The notes under the pieces were generated by a model that saw only the letters and a program-made list of their open reading frames with translations, was not told the DNA's origin and made no database searches. Positions 9,133-18,529 of a DNA stretch of 64,000 nucleotides are shown here, in pieces (positions within the stretch are counted from its first letter, which is position 1; each line of letters starts with the position of its first letter). Made by a program: the position numbers and the translations under genes. Source of the stretch: Asticcacaulis sp. EMRT-3 (GTDB lineage Bacteria; Pseudomonadota; Alphaproteobacteria; Caulobacterales; Caulobacteraceae); assembly GCF_030027245.1 (NCBI RefSeq), contig NZ_JASERT010000004.1, forward strand, positions 1 through 64,000, read 5' to 3'.

Positions 9133-9145
9133 AAGTCAGACCTAA
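9133..9145. promoter_or_regulatory. Candidate FCD-regulator operator
   Basis: AAGTCAGACCTAA, the same word as at 5956 with one change, 330 bases before the TonB receptor start. Confidence 0.5.
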
Positions 9146-9352
9146 TTTTCTGAATCCTTCCGTGGGGGCCGTAAGGGCTAAAATGCACGGATTCATTTTT
9201 ATATATTTGATTTAATTGATGTTATATCGATAAATCCCATAAAATTTTACGATTTACAGCGCAAAATTCCTGTGATGATGCAAATTTGTCGCGCTCATAT
9301 AATTTTGTTATGTCTGCCATAAAGTCGGTTGCGTAATAGAACTCGTGCTTTT

Positions 9353-9367
9353 AAGGTCTGACATAAC
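9353..9367. promoter_or_regulatory. Candidate FCD-regulator operator (inverted)
   Basis: AAGGTCTGACATAAC; its complement GTTATGTCAGACCTT matches the other GTCAGAC sites. It lies about 110 bases before the receptor start, a position suited to promoter control. Confidence 0.5.
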
Positions 9368-9473
9368 ATCCGCGACATATCCTGTCCGGGTGCCAATCGG
9401 GCCGCCAGAGCCTGACCGGCAGGCCAGGCGCCATCCATAAAAATTGCCGAATGGCAAGGGAGAGGAAATCAAG

Positions 9474-12452
9474 ATGAAAATGGGAAGCTTATTCCGCAGT
9501 TCTGACCGCGACGTGTCGGGTGCGCAAACGCCGTATCTCAAGCGCACATGGCAGATCGGCGGGGCCTCGATGCTGGCCCTGGCCCTGGCCACGAGTACGG
9601 CCTGGGCCGCCGATGCGGCCAGCTCCAAGCCCGCCGACGACACGACGGTCGTGGTCGTCACCGCCTCGCGCATCACGACGCGCGGCTTCAAGGCCCCGAC
9701 GCCGACCACCTCAATCGATACGCTGGACATCGCCAATATGGCCCAGCCCAACCTGTTCACAACCGTGGCGCAACTGCCCTCGCTTCAGGGCTCCAGCGGC
9801 GTGGCCACCAACACCTACAGCACGTCGAGCGGCCAGCAGGGGCTCAGCTCCTTCTCCCTGCGCGGCTTAGGCGTCAGCCGCACCCTGACCCTGCTGGACG
9901 GCCAGCGCGTGGTGCCGGCCAATATCGGCACCGGCGCGCCCGACATCAGCCTGTTCCCGCAACTGCTGGTCAAGCGCATCGATGTGGTCAATGGCGGCGC
10001 ATCGGCCTCATGGGGCTCGGATGCGGTGGGCGGCGTGGTCAACTTCATCACCGACAAGCATTTCGAGGGCATCAAGGGCAATATCGAGGCCGGGCAGACC
10101 ACCTATGGCGACGACCAGCAGGGCCTGTATCAGCTTGCCTTCGGCAAGTCCTTCTTCGATAAGCGGCTGCACACCGAATTTGCCCTCGAATATCACCGCG
10201 AGTCGGGCGTTCCGGCCGGGGATTTCGGCGATTCCGCGCCGAATGGCCGCGGCTGGTATCGCAGCTCCACCCTGGTCAATACCGGCATCACCAATAACGG
10301 ATCGCCGCAATACAGGTTTGTCGATCATGCCCAGTCCTATACCTATTCCAAATACGGCCTGATCACCTCAGGCCCCTTGCAAGGCATCGCCTTCGATCAG
10401 AACGGCAGTCCCTACAACTTCGTCTATGGCTCAAACGGCGTGCCGCAAAAGAATGCAGCGGGCGGGGTGACGGGCTGCTATGTCGGCTTCTGCGTCGGCG
10501 GCGATACGTCCGGCAATGTCGGCATCGGAGCGTCCCTGCAATCGTCGATCAACCGCGCGGACATCTATAACCGCACCTCGTTCGACCTCAATTCGGACAA
10601 TGAGGTCTATTTCACTATCAACTATGCTAAGGTCGGCACGGCCAACCAGCCCAATCCGGGCTTTACCGAACCGGGCCTGACGATCCAGTGCGCCAACCCC
10701 TATGTGCCCACATCCATCTCGGCCCAGTGCGCCAGCAACAATATTACCAGCTTCAAGCTGGGTACGGTCACGCCCTTCCTGCCGAATATCCGCGTCAATA
10801 CCGAACGCGAACAGTCGCGCTTCGTGCTGGGCGCCGATGGCCGGTTCAATATGTTCGGCACCGACTGGAACTATGACAGCTACTACCAGTACGGCAAGAA
10901 CGTCTCCGACATCCTTGTCCACAATCTGCTGGTGAAAAGCCGCTTCACGGCAGCGATCAACGCCATCTCCCTGAACGGCGCTATTGTATGCGCCGATCCG
11001 GTGGCGCGCGCCAATGGCTGCCAGCCGATCAATGTCATCGGCGACGAAACACCGAGCGCCTCGGCGATTGCCTATCTGCAACCGGCGGCGGGGGCCTTCC
11101 AGCATACGGTGGAAACCCAGGAGGTGGCCAGCGCCAGCCTGTCGGGTGAGCCCTTCTCGCTGTGGGCGGGCCCCGTCTCGGTGGCCTTCGGTGCCGAAGC
11201 GCGGCGCGAAGCCTATCATGCCGTCGCCGATCCCTATGGCAATGGCGTGAGCAGCGAAAGCCCGTACAGCGCCGACTATCCCGCCGATCCGTTACTGAGC
11301 ACCAGCGGCAATAATTTCTACGCCGGCAACTACCGCGACGGCAGAGGCAGCTACACTGTGGCCGAAGCCTTCCTCGAATTCAACGCGCCTTTGATCAACA
11401 ACACCGGCTTCGGCGTGCTGAACCTCAATGCCGCCGGACGCGCCACCCATTACAGCACGTCGGGCAATGTCAATGCGTGGAAGGTGGGCTTCACCTGGGA
11501 GACGCCGTTTGACGGCCTGCGCCTGCGCACGGTCAGGTCGCAGGATGTTCGCGCGCCCAATCTGAACGATCTGTTCGGCCCGGTCACCTCGACCAACCTG
11601 CCCAACTTCACCAATCCGTTCAACAATACGACGCTCACCGTCTCGCAGAACAATTCCGGCAATGCCAATCTCAAGCCGGAAATCGCGCAGAACTTCGAAT
11701 TTGGCGTTGTTCTGGCCAATCCGCACTGGGCGCCCGGCTTCAATGCCTCGATCGACTATTATGACATCAAGCTGGAAGGCGCGATCATCGGCGGCTTAAG
11801 CGCCGCCCAGGAAGTGCAGTACTGCTTCGACAAGTCGGTGCCGTCGGCGTGCAGCGCCTTCAATCTGGATGGCCCCAATCCTTATGTGAACGTGACCACC
11901 TTCAATGCCGGTTCGATCAAGACCAGCGGCGTCGATTACGAGCTGAGCTATCAGCATCAGCATCCGTTCGGTATGCAGGGCAATCTGGTCTTGCGTGCCC
12001 TGGCCACCAATGTGCGCGACTTCACCACCACCAACGCCCTGCCCGGCACCGTGGCCGTGCAGTCCGCCGGGGTCAATTCCGGGGCTACGCCGAAATGGAA
12101 GGCCCTGTTCGTGCAGAGCTACTCCACCAAGACCTACAGCCTGACGCTTCAGGAACGCACCTTCAGCGATGGCGTCATCGGCTCGCAATATGTGGTGTGC
12201 GACACCGGCTGCCCGGTTTCGACCTCCAACAACCCGACCCTCGACAATAACAACATGCCGGGCGCAACCTATGTCGATCTGGCCGGTTCCTACAATATCA
12301 GCAAGGGCGTCGTGGCCTATTTCAAGATCGACAATATGTTCGATGTGGCGCCCTATCCCATGCCGCAAACGGGCACCGGGCTCGATGTCAATCCGGCGCT
12401 CTATGACACATTGGGCCGCTTGTACCATGTCGGTGTGCGCTTCTCCTTCTAG
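9474..12452 (+). CDS. TonB-dependent receptor
   Basis: Outer-membrane active transporter of 992 residues. A long signal peptide (about 1-43, ending STAWAADA) is followed by a TonB-box-like VVVVTASR, a plug domain with LRGLGVSRTLTLLDGQRV and SASWGSDAVGGVVNFIT, and a 22-stranded barrel ending in YHVGVRFSF with terminal Phe. The ATG at 9474 follows GAGAGGAAATCAAG. It sits between the MFS-GH43 operon and gluconate genes and is preceded by the same GTCAGAC sites, so it probably imports the oligosaccharide or sugar acid handled by these neighbours. The ligand is not known. Confidence 0.95.
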   Translation: MKMGSLFRSSDRDVSGAQTPYLKRTWQIGGASMLALALATSTAWAADAASSKPADDTTVVVVTASRITTRGFKAPTPTTSIDTLDIANMAQPNLFTTVAQLPSLQGSSGVATNTYSTSSGQQGLSSFSLRGLGVSRTLTLLDGQRVVPANIGTGAPDISLFPQLLVKRIDVVNGGASASWGSDAVGGVVNFITDKHFEGIKGNIEAGQTTYGDDQQGLYQLAFGKSFFDKRLHTEFALEYHRESGVPAGDFGDSAPNGRGWYRSSTLVNTGITNNGSPQYRFVDHAQSYTYSKYGLITSGPLQGIAFDQNGSPYNFVYGSNGVPQKNAAGGVTGCYVGFCVGGDTSGNVGIGASLQSSINRADIYNRTSFDLNSDNEVYFTINYAKVGTANQPNPGFTEPGLTIQCANPYVPTSISAQCASNNITSFKLGTVTPFLPNIRVNTEREQSRFVLGADGRFNMFGTDWNYDSYYQYGKNVSDILVHNLLVKSRFTAAINAISLNGAIVCADPVARANGCQPINVIGDETPSASAIAYLQPAAGAFQHTVETQEVASASLSGEPFSLWAGPVSVAFGAEARREAYHAVADPYGNGVSSESPYSADYPADPLLSTSGNNFYAGNYRDGRGSYTVAEAFLEFNAPLINNTGFGVLNLNAAGRATHYSTSGNVNAWKVGFTWETPFDGLRLRTVRSQDVRAPNLNDLFGPVTSTNLPNFTNPFNNTTLTVSQNNSGNANLKPEIAQNFEFGVVLANPHWAPGFNASIDYYDIKLEGAIIGGLSAAQEVQYCFDKSVPSACSAFNLDGPNPYVNVTTFNAGSIKTSGVDYELSYQHQHPFGMQGNLVLRALATNVRDFTTTNALPGTVAVQSAGVNSGATPKWKALFVQSYSTKTYSLTLQERTFSDGVIGSQYVVCDTGCPVSTSNNPTLDNNNMPGATYVDLAGSYNISKGVVAYFKIDNMFDVAPYPMPQTGTGLDVNPALYDTLGRLYHVGVRFSF

Positions 12453-12497
12453 TGTAGTGCCTGGCTAGTATCATGTCTGGCTAGTATCGTGCCTGGC

Positions 12498-12532
12498 GCG
12501 GATACACCCTGCCCGAAACCGGGTGTATCCGC
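12498..12532. terminator. Hairpin after the TonB receptor
   Basis: GCGGATACACCC pairs perfectly with GGGTGTATCCGC across an 11-base loop. No T-run follows directly. It is preceded by a short direct repeat CTGGCTAGTATC. Confidence 0.6.
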
Positions 12533-12581
12533 CTGAATGCCTGCAAGACTTGCGATTTATGCGATCGGCCCTTGCAGGCCT

Positions 12582-12639
12582 CATGTTTCCGGATAGGGTC
12601 TGGAGCTCCCCCTCACCCGTCCGGAAACATGTCTTTTTT
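12582..12639 (+). terminator. Rho-independent-type terminator before gntK
   Basis: CATGTTTCCGGA (12582-12593) pairs perfectly with TCCGGAAACATG (12620-12631) and is followed by TCTTTTTTG. A further stem, GCCTGCAAG/CTTGCAGGC, lies just upstream. The pair probably ends receptor transcription. Confidence 0.65.
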
Positions 12640-12704
12640 GAATATGACGCCAAAGCTTGAGGGGCCGGTTACAGGCTTTCCGCGTCAAGATTGAGGTTTT
12701 CCTG

Positions 12705-13247
12705 TTGATCCAGTTTCTTCCCGGCATTGTCATCATGGGCGTCAGCGGCTGCGGCAAATCCACCCTCGGTCAGCGGCTGGCCGCAGATCTTGGCTGCCGT
12801 TTCATCGAGGGCGACGACCTGCATCCGCAGGCCAATATCGACAAGATGGCCAGCGGCATCGCGCTGGATGATGACGACCGCTGGCCCTGGCTCAAACGGG
12901 TGGCCAGCGAACTCAGCCGCCCCGCCGGTCAGGCCGCCGATCAGGGCTGCGTCGTCTCCTGTTCGGCACTGAAGCGCAGCTACCGCGACGCCATCCGCCG
13001 CGAGGCCGGTGTCGGCGTGCTGTTCGTCTATCTCGAAGTCCCTGCCGCCACGCTCCACGACCGGCTCGTGCAGCGCCCCGGCCACTATATGCCGGCCAGC
13101 CTGCTCGACAGCCAGTTGGCCACGCTGCAAGCGCCGACACCCGATGAAGGCGCTCTGACGCTTGACGGCACGCAGCCGGTCAAGGCGCTGGCCGCCGCCG
13201 TCATGACCAGACTGGCAGCGGACGCACCCGGAGAAAGCGAATCATGA
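12705..13247 (+). CDS. gntK: Gluconokinase
   Basis: Phosphorylates D-gluconate to 6-phosphogluconate, feeding the Entner-Doudoroff or pentose phosphate route. A P-loop GVSGCGKST at the N-terminus is followed by the family motifs GDDLHPQANIDKMASGIALDDDDRWPWL and SCSALKRSYRD, then QRPGHYMPASLLDSQLATLQAP, all diagnostic for the GntK/GntV family. Usual length is about 170-180. The frame is open from 12657; I place the start at the TTG at 12705, which keeps the first strand GIVIMG and has GAGG nine bases upstream. Its stop overlaps the gntP start. Confidence 0.93.
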   Translation: MIQFLPGIVIMGVSGCGKSTLGQRLAADLGCRFIEGDDLHPQANIDKMASGIALDDDDRWPWLKRVASELSRPAGQAADQGCVVSCSALKRSYRDAIRREAGVGVLFVYLEVPAATLHDRLVQRPGHYMPASLLDSQLATLQAPTPDEGALTLDGTQPVKALAAAVMTRLAADAPGESES

Positions 13248-14608
13248 CCAGCCCCTTAGCTGCCCTCTTCGGCCTGCAACCCATCGCCTGGGCGATGATC
13301 GCCGTCCTCATCTCGGTGGCCCTGCTGACCGTCATGATCGCCTGGGGCCGCCTTCAGCCGCTGCTGGCCTTTGTGGTGGCGGCACTGGTGGCGGCCCTGC
13401 TGCTCAATATGCCGCTCACCACCATACCCGGCGCCATCGAAAAGGGTATAGGCGACCTGCTCGGCTCGCTGGTGGTCATCATCTGTCTCGGTGCCGTTTT
13501 CGGCAAGCTGATCGCCGACAGCGGCGCCGCCCAGCGCATCGCCACCTGGCTGATCGGCGTGTTCGGCCCGAAGCGGGTGCCCATCGCGCTGACCCTGACC
13601 GGCTTCATTGTCGGCATTCCGCTCTATTACAATGTCGGCTTCGTCCTGCTGGTGCCGCTGATCTTTTCGCTGGTCTATCAATCCAAGCGCCCGGCCGTCG
13701 CCCTGGCCATTCCGCTGCTGGCCGGGCTGTCGATCGCCCACGGCTTTTTGCCGCCGCACCCCTCGCCCACCGCGCTGGTGGCGCAGTTTCACGCCGATAT
13801 GGGCAAGACCCTGATCTATGGCCTGATCGTCGCCATCCCCACCCTGATCATTGCCGGGCCGGTCTTCGCCATGAGCCTCAAGGGCATCAGGGCCGAACCG
13901 GCGGCGATCTTCCATACAGAACCGCGCGCCGAAGCGGATCTGCCCGGCGTGTTCAACAGTTTCGCCACCGCCTTGCTGCCGGTCGTGCTGCTGGCCGCGG
14001 CCACCGGCCTGAGCCTGCTGGCAGTCAGCGATCCGGCGCTGAAAAGCCTGATCGGCTTTCTGGCCAATCCCACCATTGTCATGCTGATCGCCTATGCGGT
14101 GGCCGTCGTCACCCTGGGCATCGGGCGCGGTCAGGGCCTGCCCGCCGTCATGCAGGGAGCGCAAGGTGCCTTGCGCGATATTGCCCCCATCCTGCTGATC
14201 ATCGCCGGAGCGGGCGCGCTGAAAGAGGTGCTGGTCGATTCCGGCGTCAGCGCCCAGCTCGGCGTCACGCTCGGCCACTTGCCCCTGCCGCCTCTGGTGC
14301 TGGCCTGGCTGGTGGCCACCCTGATCCGCATCTGCCTTGGCTCGGCCACTGTGGCGGGCGTCACCGCCGCCGGGATCGTGGCGCCGCTGGTGCAAAGCAC
14401 CGGCGCGGATCCCTGCCTGATGGTTCTGGCCGTTGGCGCCGGCAGCCTGATGTGCAGCCACGTCAATGATTCCGGCTTCTGGATGTTCAAGGAATATTTC
14501 GGCGTGTCGCTGAAGGACACGTTTCTCTCGTGGTCGCTGATGGAAACCCTGGTCGGACTGTTCGGCCTGTTGTTTATTCTGCTGCTGCAAAACGTCCTGC
14601 ACCCTTAG
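13244..14608 (+). CDS. gntP: GntP-family gluconate:H+ symporter
   Basis: Inner-membrane permease of 454 residues with about 12-14 hydrophobic segments. It has the GntP signature regions GFIVGIPLYYNVGFVLLVPL, HGFLPPHPSPTALV and SLMCSHVNDSGFWMFKEYFG. It imports gluconate or a related aldonate, directly supplying the gluconokinase with which it overlaps (ATGA at 13244-13247). The TAG stop is formed at the first bases of a downstream family 1 repeat (TAGAGCGG). Confidence 0.94.
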   Translation: MTSPLAALFGLQPIAWAMIAVLISVALLTVMIAWGRLQPLLAFVVAALVAALLLNMPLTTIPGAIEKGIGDLLGSLVVIICLGAVFGKLIADSGAAQRIATWLIGVFGPKRVPIALTLTGFIVGIPLYYNVGFVLLVPLIFSLVYQSKRPAVALAIPLLAGLSIAHGFLPPHPSPTALVAQFHADMGKTLIYGLIVAIPTLIIAGPVFAMSLKGIRAEPAAIFHTEPRAEADLPGVFNSFATALLPVVLLAAATGLSLLAVSDPALKSLIGFLANPTIVMLIAYAVAVVTLGIGRGQGLPAVMQGAQGALRDIAPILLIIAGAGALKEVLVDSGVSAQLGVTLGHLPLPPLVLAWLVATLIRICLGSATVAGVTAAGIVAPLVQSTGADPCLMVLAVGAGSLMCSHVNDSGFWMFKEYFGVSLKDTFLSWSLMETLVGLFGLLFILLLQNVLHP

Positions 14609-14720
14609 AGCGGTTTGCATTCTGATTGAATCGGTCAAAGGCATGCAAACCGCTCTACATTTTACGTTTTTTCCGCATCTCGCCTTCAATTTGTAAGTCA
14701 AATTAAACGCTCGTTGCTCT
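14607..14720. repeat. Dispersed repeat family 1, full copy
   Basis: About 114 bp. The left half is a hairpin: AGAGCGGTTTGCAT...ATGCAAACCGCTCT around GATTGAATC. The right half is AT-rich, TTTTACG...TTCCGCATCTCG then AATTTGTAAGTCAAATT (a palindrome), ending CGTTGCTCT. Its ends are short inverted repeats (AGAGC/GCTCT). The first bases overlap the gntP stop codon. Confidence 0.9.
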
Positions 14721-14822
14721 GGAGCCGAATGACTTTAAAACAGGCGCGTTACTCTGTTCTAACCTCTTGATTACGCCTCATGGTTCGAGGCTTAAAAATA
14801 AAAACACAGGTATGGATCCCCC

Positions 14823-17800
14823 ATGAAAGCCCAGATGAAAGCCCAGATGTTCGCCCGGAAACTCCCGAAAAGGCTTAAGGTCAGCGCCTCGGTCGCTGCG
14901 CTGATCGCGCTGGCCGCCCTGCCCGGTCTGGCCTTCGCCGCGACCAGCCCCGCACCGTCGCATTCGGTTTTCCTGACCCGTCCTGATGATCCGCACGCCA
15001 TCATCGCTAGGGCCAGCGGCGACGGCAAGACCGACGACACCGCCGCCCTGCAAGCGGCCATCGACAGCGCCGCCCATTCAGGCGATGGCGGCCTCGTCTT
15101 CCTGCCGTCGGGCCGTTACCGCATCACGCGCACCCTGCTGGTGCCGCTGGCCGTGCGCATCTATGGTTATGGCCCCACCCGCCCCGTGCTGGTGCTGGCC
15201 GATAATACACCCGGCTTCCAGACCGGCGTGGCCAATATGGTCGTCTTTACCGGCGGCGACATCTATGTGTCGGGCAAGGTGCCCGTGCCGGTCATGTCGG
15301 CTGTGCCCTATAGCGACACGGTGCGCGACGCCAATTCCTCGACCTTCTATTCGGCGCTCAGCAATGTCGATTTCGAGATCGGCGACGGCAATCCCGCCGC
15401 CGCCGCCGTGCGGATGCGCACCGCCCAGCATTCCTTCCTCAGCCACGTCGATTTCCATATCGGATCAGGTCTGGCGGGGCTTTATATGGCTGGCAATGAA
15501 GGCGAAGACCTGCATTTCTATGGCGGGCGCTACGGCATCCTGACCGAAAAGACCTCGCCCGCCTGGCAATATACGCTGATCGATTCCAGCTTCGACGGCC
15601 AGCGTGACGCCGCCATCCGCGAGCACGAGGCCGACCTCACCCTCGTCCATACCGACATTCGCAACACGCCTGTCGGCATCGAGATCGACCAGGGCTACAG
15701 CGATTCCCTGTGGGGCAAGGATGTCCATTTCGACAATGTCTCGAAGGCCGCCGTCATCATCAGCAATGAGGCCAGCGCCTTCACCCAGATCGGTTTTGAT
15801 CACGCCACAGCGCGCAATACACCCGTCTTTGCCCGCTTCCGTGACAGCGGCAAAACCCTGCCCGGCCAGGGAAAAGCCTATGCGGTCAGCCGCTTCACCT
15901 ACGGGCTGAACGTCTCAGCTCCCGGCGAAATGGGCCAGATGGCCACCGACATCGCCATGACCCCGCTGTCGGGCCCGTCACCCGTTACGCCCAACGCCAT
16001 CCGCGCCCTGCCGCCGGTGGCGCAATGGGTCAGCGCCACGACCTTCGGCGCGAAAGGCGACGGCACGACCGACGACACCGCCGCCCTTCAGGCCGCCATT
16101 GACGCAAGCCCCGTCGTCTATCTGCCGATGGGCTTTTACCGCGTCACCGACACCCTGCATCTCAAGCCCGACACCGTGCTGCTGGGCCTGCATCCCAGCC
16201 TGACGCAACTGATCCTGCCCGACAGCACACCGGCCTTTATGGGCGTCGGCCCGGCCAAAGCCCTGCTGGAAAGCGCGAAAGGCGGGGCGGCGGTCGTTTC
16301 GGGCATCGGCCTGTCCACCGGCGTGATCAATCCGCGCGCCACGGCCCTGCTGTGGAAGGCGGGGGCGGATTCACTGGTCGATGATGTCAAGATTCAGGGC
16401 GGCCACGGTACGCAACTGGCCAATGGGGCGCGCGTCAACCCCTATGCCGCCGCGCCCGGTTTCGACCCGACCGCCGAATGGGATCGCCAGCACCCCAGCA
16501 TCTGGGTCACCGATGGCGGCGGCGGCACCTTCGCCGACATCTGGTCGCCCAATACCTATGCCCAGGCCGGTTTCTATGTCAGCAACACCACCACGCCCGG
16601 CCACGTCTATGAGCTGTCGGCCGAGCACCATATGCGCAACGAAATCGTCCTCGACCATGTGCAGAACTGGGAGTTTCTGGCCCCGCAGACCGAGGAAGAG
16701 GTGCGCGAAAGTCAGGATACGGTGTCGCTCGACATCCGCAATTCATCGCATCTGCTGTTCGCCAATTATCACGGCTACCGCGTCACGCGCACGATCAAAC
16801 CGGCCCTCAGCGCCATCCGGCTGCAAAATTCCGGCGATTTGCAGTTCCGCAATGTCCACGTCAATGGCGAAAGCGGTTTTGCGATCTGCGACGATAATGG
16901 CTGCGGCACCTATCTGCGCGCCAGCAAGTTCCCATTCGACAATGCCCTGATCGACGTGACGCATGGCGGGCTTGAGGTGCGCGAACGCGAATTTGCCACG
17001 CTCGATATTCCCGCCGCTACGCCCGCCACGCCCGCAACCTCTTCGGCCTCGCCTAGCGTCACCAGGCTGGAAGATGGTTTTTATTCGATTTCGGGGGCCG
17101 CCGTCGATGGCGCGGGCAAGCTCTATTTCGTCGATCACCGCTTCCAGCGCATCTATAGCTGGTCGCAGGCGCAGGGGCTGGCCATTGTCCGCGATGCGCC
17201 GCTCGATCCGGTCAATCTGGCCTTCGATGCGTCGGGCAATCTGCTGGTTCTGTCCTCCGATGGGCCAGAAGCCACGGTTTACAGCTTCCGTCCCGATCAA
17301 CCCGGCAGCACCATCAGCCTGATCGCCCCGACGCCGGTGGCCGATCACCCGCAGGCCGTCATGGCCCTGCCCGGCAATCTGTGGGACAATGGCGAGTTCC
17401 GCGACCAGATCGATCCGAAGACCTACCGGTTCACCACGCTGGCCGAAATGTTCGCCCGCGACATGGCCCTGCCCAAGGCGCGCGAATATGTCTCGCCCGA
17501 CGGCTCGCTGGTTCTGCCCGCCTTCCGCGTCTATCAGCAGGGGCCGTCCAACCACCTCGGCTGGCGCTTTTCCGATACGCTCGATACCTATGGTTTCGTG
17601 ACGGCCAAAGCAGGTCAGCGCCTCTATGTCGTCAACGGTTCGGAGGACAAGACCTATAGCGCACTGGCGGGCAAGGGCGGCACCCTGACCGATCTCAAGC
17701 CGTTCGCCGATCGCGGCGGCGAGAGCGTGGCGGTCGATGCGGCGGGCAATGTCTATGTCGCCAATGGCCAGGTCTTCGTCTATGCCCCGGATGGCCGCGA

Positions 17801-17921
17801 AATCCGCCGCATCGATGTGCCGGAAAGGCCGCTGCAACTGATCTTCGGCGGGCCGGATGGCAAGACCCTGTTCATCCTGACCCATCACGCGCTGTACGCC
17901 GCCAGCCCCGCCTCGTCCTGA
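14823..17921 (+). CDS. Exported tandem pectate-lyase-3 (GH55-like) protein fused to an SMP-30/gluconolactonase-like domain
   Basis: Secreted protein of 1032 residues. After a signal peptide (about 1-40, ending LAFAA) come two right-handed beta-helix modules, each opening with the same motif: GDGKTDDTAALQAAID near residue 64 and FGAKGDGTTDDTAALQAAID near 405. Paired Pectate_lyase_3 modules are the architecture of GH55 beta-1,3-glucanases, but the catalytic residues cannot be confirmed by eye. Residues about 740-1032 look like a beta-propeller of the SMP-30/gluconolactonase class (GAAVDGAGKLYFVDHRF, GGPDGKTLFILTHHALY). A perfect 12-bp duplication makes the first eight residues MKAQMKAQ. Gluconate uptake and kinase genes lie immediately upstream. 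Confidence 0.8.
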   Translation: MKAQMKAQMFARKLPKRLKVSASVAALIALAALPGLAFAATSPAPSHSVFLTRPDDPHAIIARASGDGKTDDTAALQAAIDSAAHSGDGGLVFLPSGRYRITRTLLVPLAVRIYGYGPTRPVLVLADNTPGFQTGVANMVVFTGGDIYVSGKVPVPVMSAVPYSDTVRDANSSTFYSALSNVDFEIGDGNPAAAAVRMRTAQHSFLSHVDFHIGSGLAGLYMAGNEGEDLHFYGGRYGILTEKTSPAWQYTLIDSSFDGQRDAAIREHEADLTLVHTDIRNTPVGIEIDQGYSDSLWGKDVHFDNVSKAAVIISNEASAFTQIGFDHATARNTPVFARFRDSGKTLPGQGKAYAVSRFTYGLNVSAPGEMGQMATDIAMTPLSGPSPVTPNAIRALPPVAQWVSATTFGAKGDGTTDDTAALQAAIDASPVVYLPMGFYRVTDTLHLKPDTVLLGLHPSLTQLILPDSTPAFMGVGPAKALLESAKGGAAVVSGIGLSTGVINPRATALLWKAGADSLVDDVKIQGGHGTQLANGARVNPYAAAPGFDPTAEWDRQHPSIWVTDGGGGTFADIWSPNTYAQAGFYVSNTTTPGHVYELSAEHHMRNEIVLDHVQNWEFLAPQTEEEVRESQDTVSLDIRNSSHLLFANYHGYRVTRTIKPALSAIRLQNSGDLQFRNVHVNGESGFAICDDNGCGTYLRASKFPFDNALIDVTHGGLEVREREFATLDIPAATPATPATSSASPSVTRLEDGFYSISGAAVDGAGKLYFVDHRFQRIYSWSQAQGLAIVRDAPLDPVNLAFDASGNLLVLSSDGPEATVYSFRPDQPGSTISLIAPTPVADHPQAVMALPGNLWDNGEFRDQIDPKTYRFTTLAEMFARDMALPKAREYVSPDGSLVLPAFRVYQQGPSNHLGWRFSDTLDTYGFVTAKAGQRLYVVNGSEDKTYSALAGKGGTLTDLKPFADRGGESVAVDAAGNVYVANGQVFVYAPDGREIRRIDVPERPLQLIFGGPDGKTLFILTHHALYAASPASS

Positions 17922-17967
17922 GGCGGTAAAAAACCTGACGCAACGGGCTGGACAGCCGTCGTCGTGC

Positions 17968-18004
17968 AATATATAGGCCCCCATTATATGGGAGCCTATA
18001 TATT
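17968..18004. promoter_or_regulatory. 37-bp inverted repeat abutting the MarR start (probable auto-operator)
   Basis: AATATATAGGC at the left pairs with GCCTATATATT at the right around CCCATTATATGGG. The repeat ends at the base before the ATG at 18005 and contains the only candidate ribosome site (GGGAG, 17990-17994). Binding here would block both transcription and translation of the MarR-ClC pair. Confidence 0.7.
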
Positions 18005-18529
18005 ATGTCCGCGCCTGAAGACGAGCTGAAAACCGAGCTGAAAACCGAACGGGCGGGCCCTGCCGGTCAGCCGCAGATCATCATGGACGCCCTGCGCCGC
18101 ATCGTGCAGAGCCTGCGCCATGCTTCGGCCCGCCATGAGCGCGATTCCGGCCTGACCAGCGCGCAGGTCTTTTTGCTGAAAACCCTGCACGCCCGTCCCG
18201 GCGGTTCGGTCAATGATCTGGCGGCGGCGGCCCATACGCATCAGAGCACGGTGTCCGAAATCGTGGCGCGGCTGGAAGGCAAGGGGCTGATCGCGCGCCG
18301 CGCCGCGCCGAACGACCGCCGCCGCGTCGAACTGCGGCTGACGCCACAGGGTGAGCAGAGCATCGCCACCGGCGGCCATACGCCGCAGGAAGCCTTGCTG
18401 GCCGCCATCGCCGTCCTGCCCGACGCACAGCGCACCGCCCTGGCCGAGGGCTTAAGCGCCCTGATCGCCACCGCCGGTCTGGACGGCGAAACCCCGCATC
18501 TTTTCTTTGAATCTCAGGAGACGCCATGA
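18005..18529 (+). CDS. MarR-family transcriptional regulator
   Basis: Protein of 174 residues. The winged helix-turn-helix has SVNDLAAAAHTHQSTVSEIVARLEGKGLIARRAAPNDRR, the standard MarR recognition helix and basic wing DRRR. The N-terminus holds a duplicated ELKTELKTE, from a perfect 12-bp tandem repeat at 18023-18046. Its TGA overlaps the ATG of the ClC gene, so it probably controls that channel. The 37-bp palindrome touching its start codon is the likely operator. The ligand is unknown. Confidence 0.9.
   Translation: MSAPEDELKTELKTERAGPAGQPQIIMDALRRIVQSLRHASARHERDSGLTSAQVFLLKTLHARPGGSVNDLAAAAHTHQSTVSEIVARLEGKGLIARRAAPNDRRRVELRLTPQGEQSIATGGHTPQEALLAAIAVLPDAQRTALAEGLSALIATAGLDGETPHLFFESQETP

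Larger units (their letters stand above)
8982..9473. other. AT-rich leader before the TonB receptor
   Basis: No gene is evident in this stretch of nearly 500 bases. It holds a fragment of repeat family 1 (9009-9034, with TATATTTTACGTTTTTCCGC) and two GTCAGAC-type sites. The middle (9180-9310) is much more AT-rich than its surroundings and probably contains the receptor promoter. A long 5' leader is possible; I see no recognisable riboswitch. Confidence 0.6.

Noticed and set aside
13256..14701. Long leftward reading frame opposite gntP
   Set aside because: Low-complexity Gln/Gly/Asp/His-rich product typical of the reverse strand of a GC-rich membrane-protein gene; no family features.
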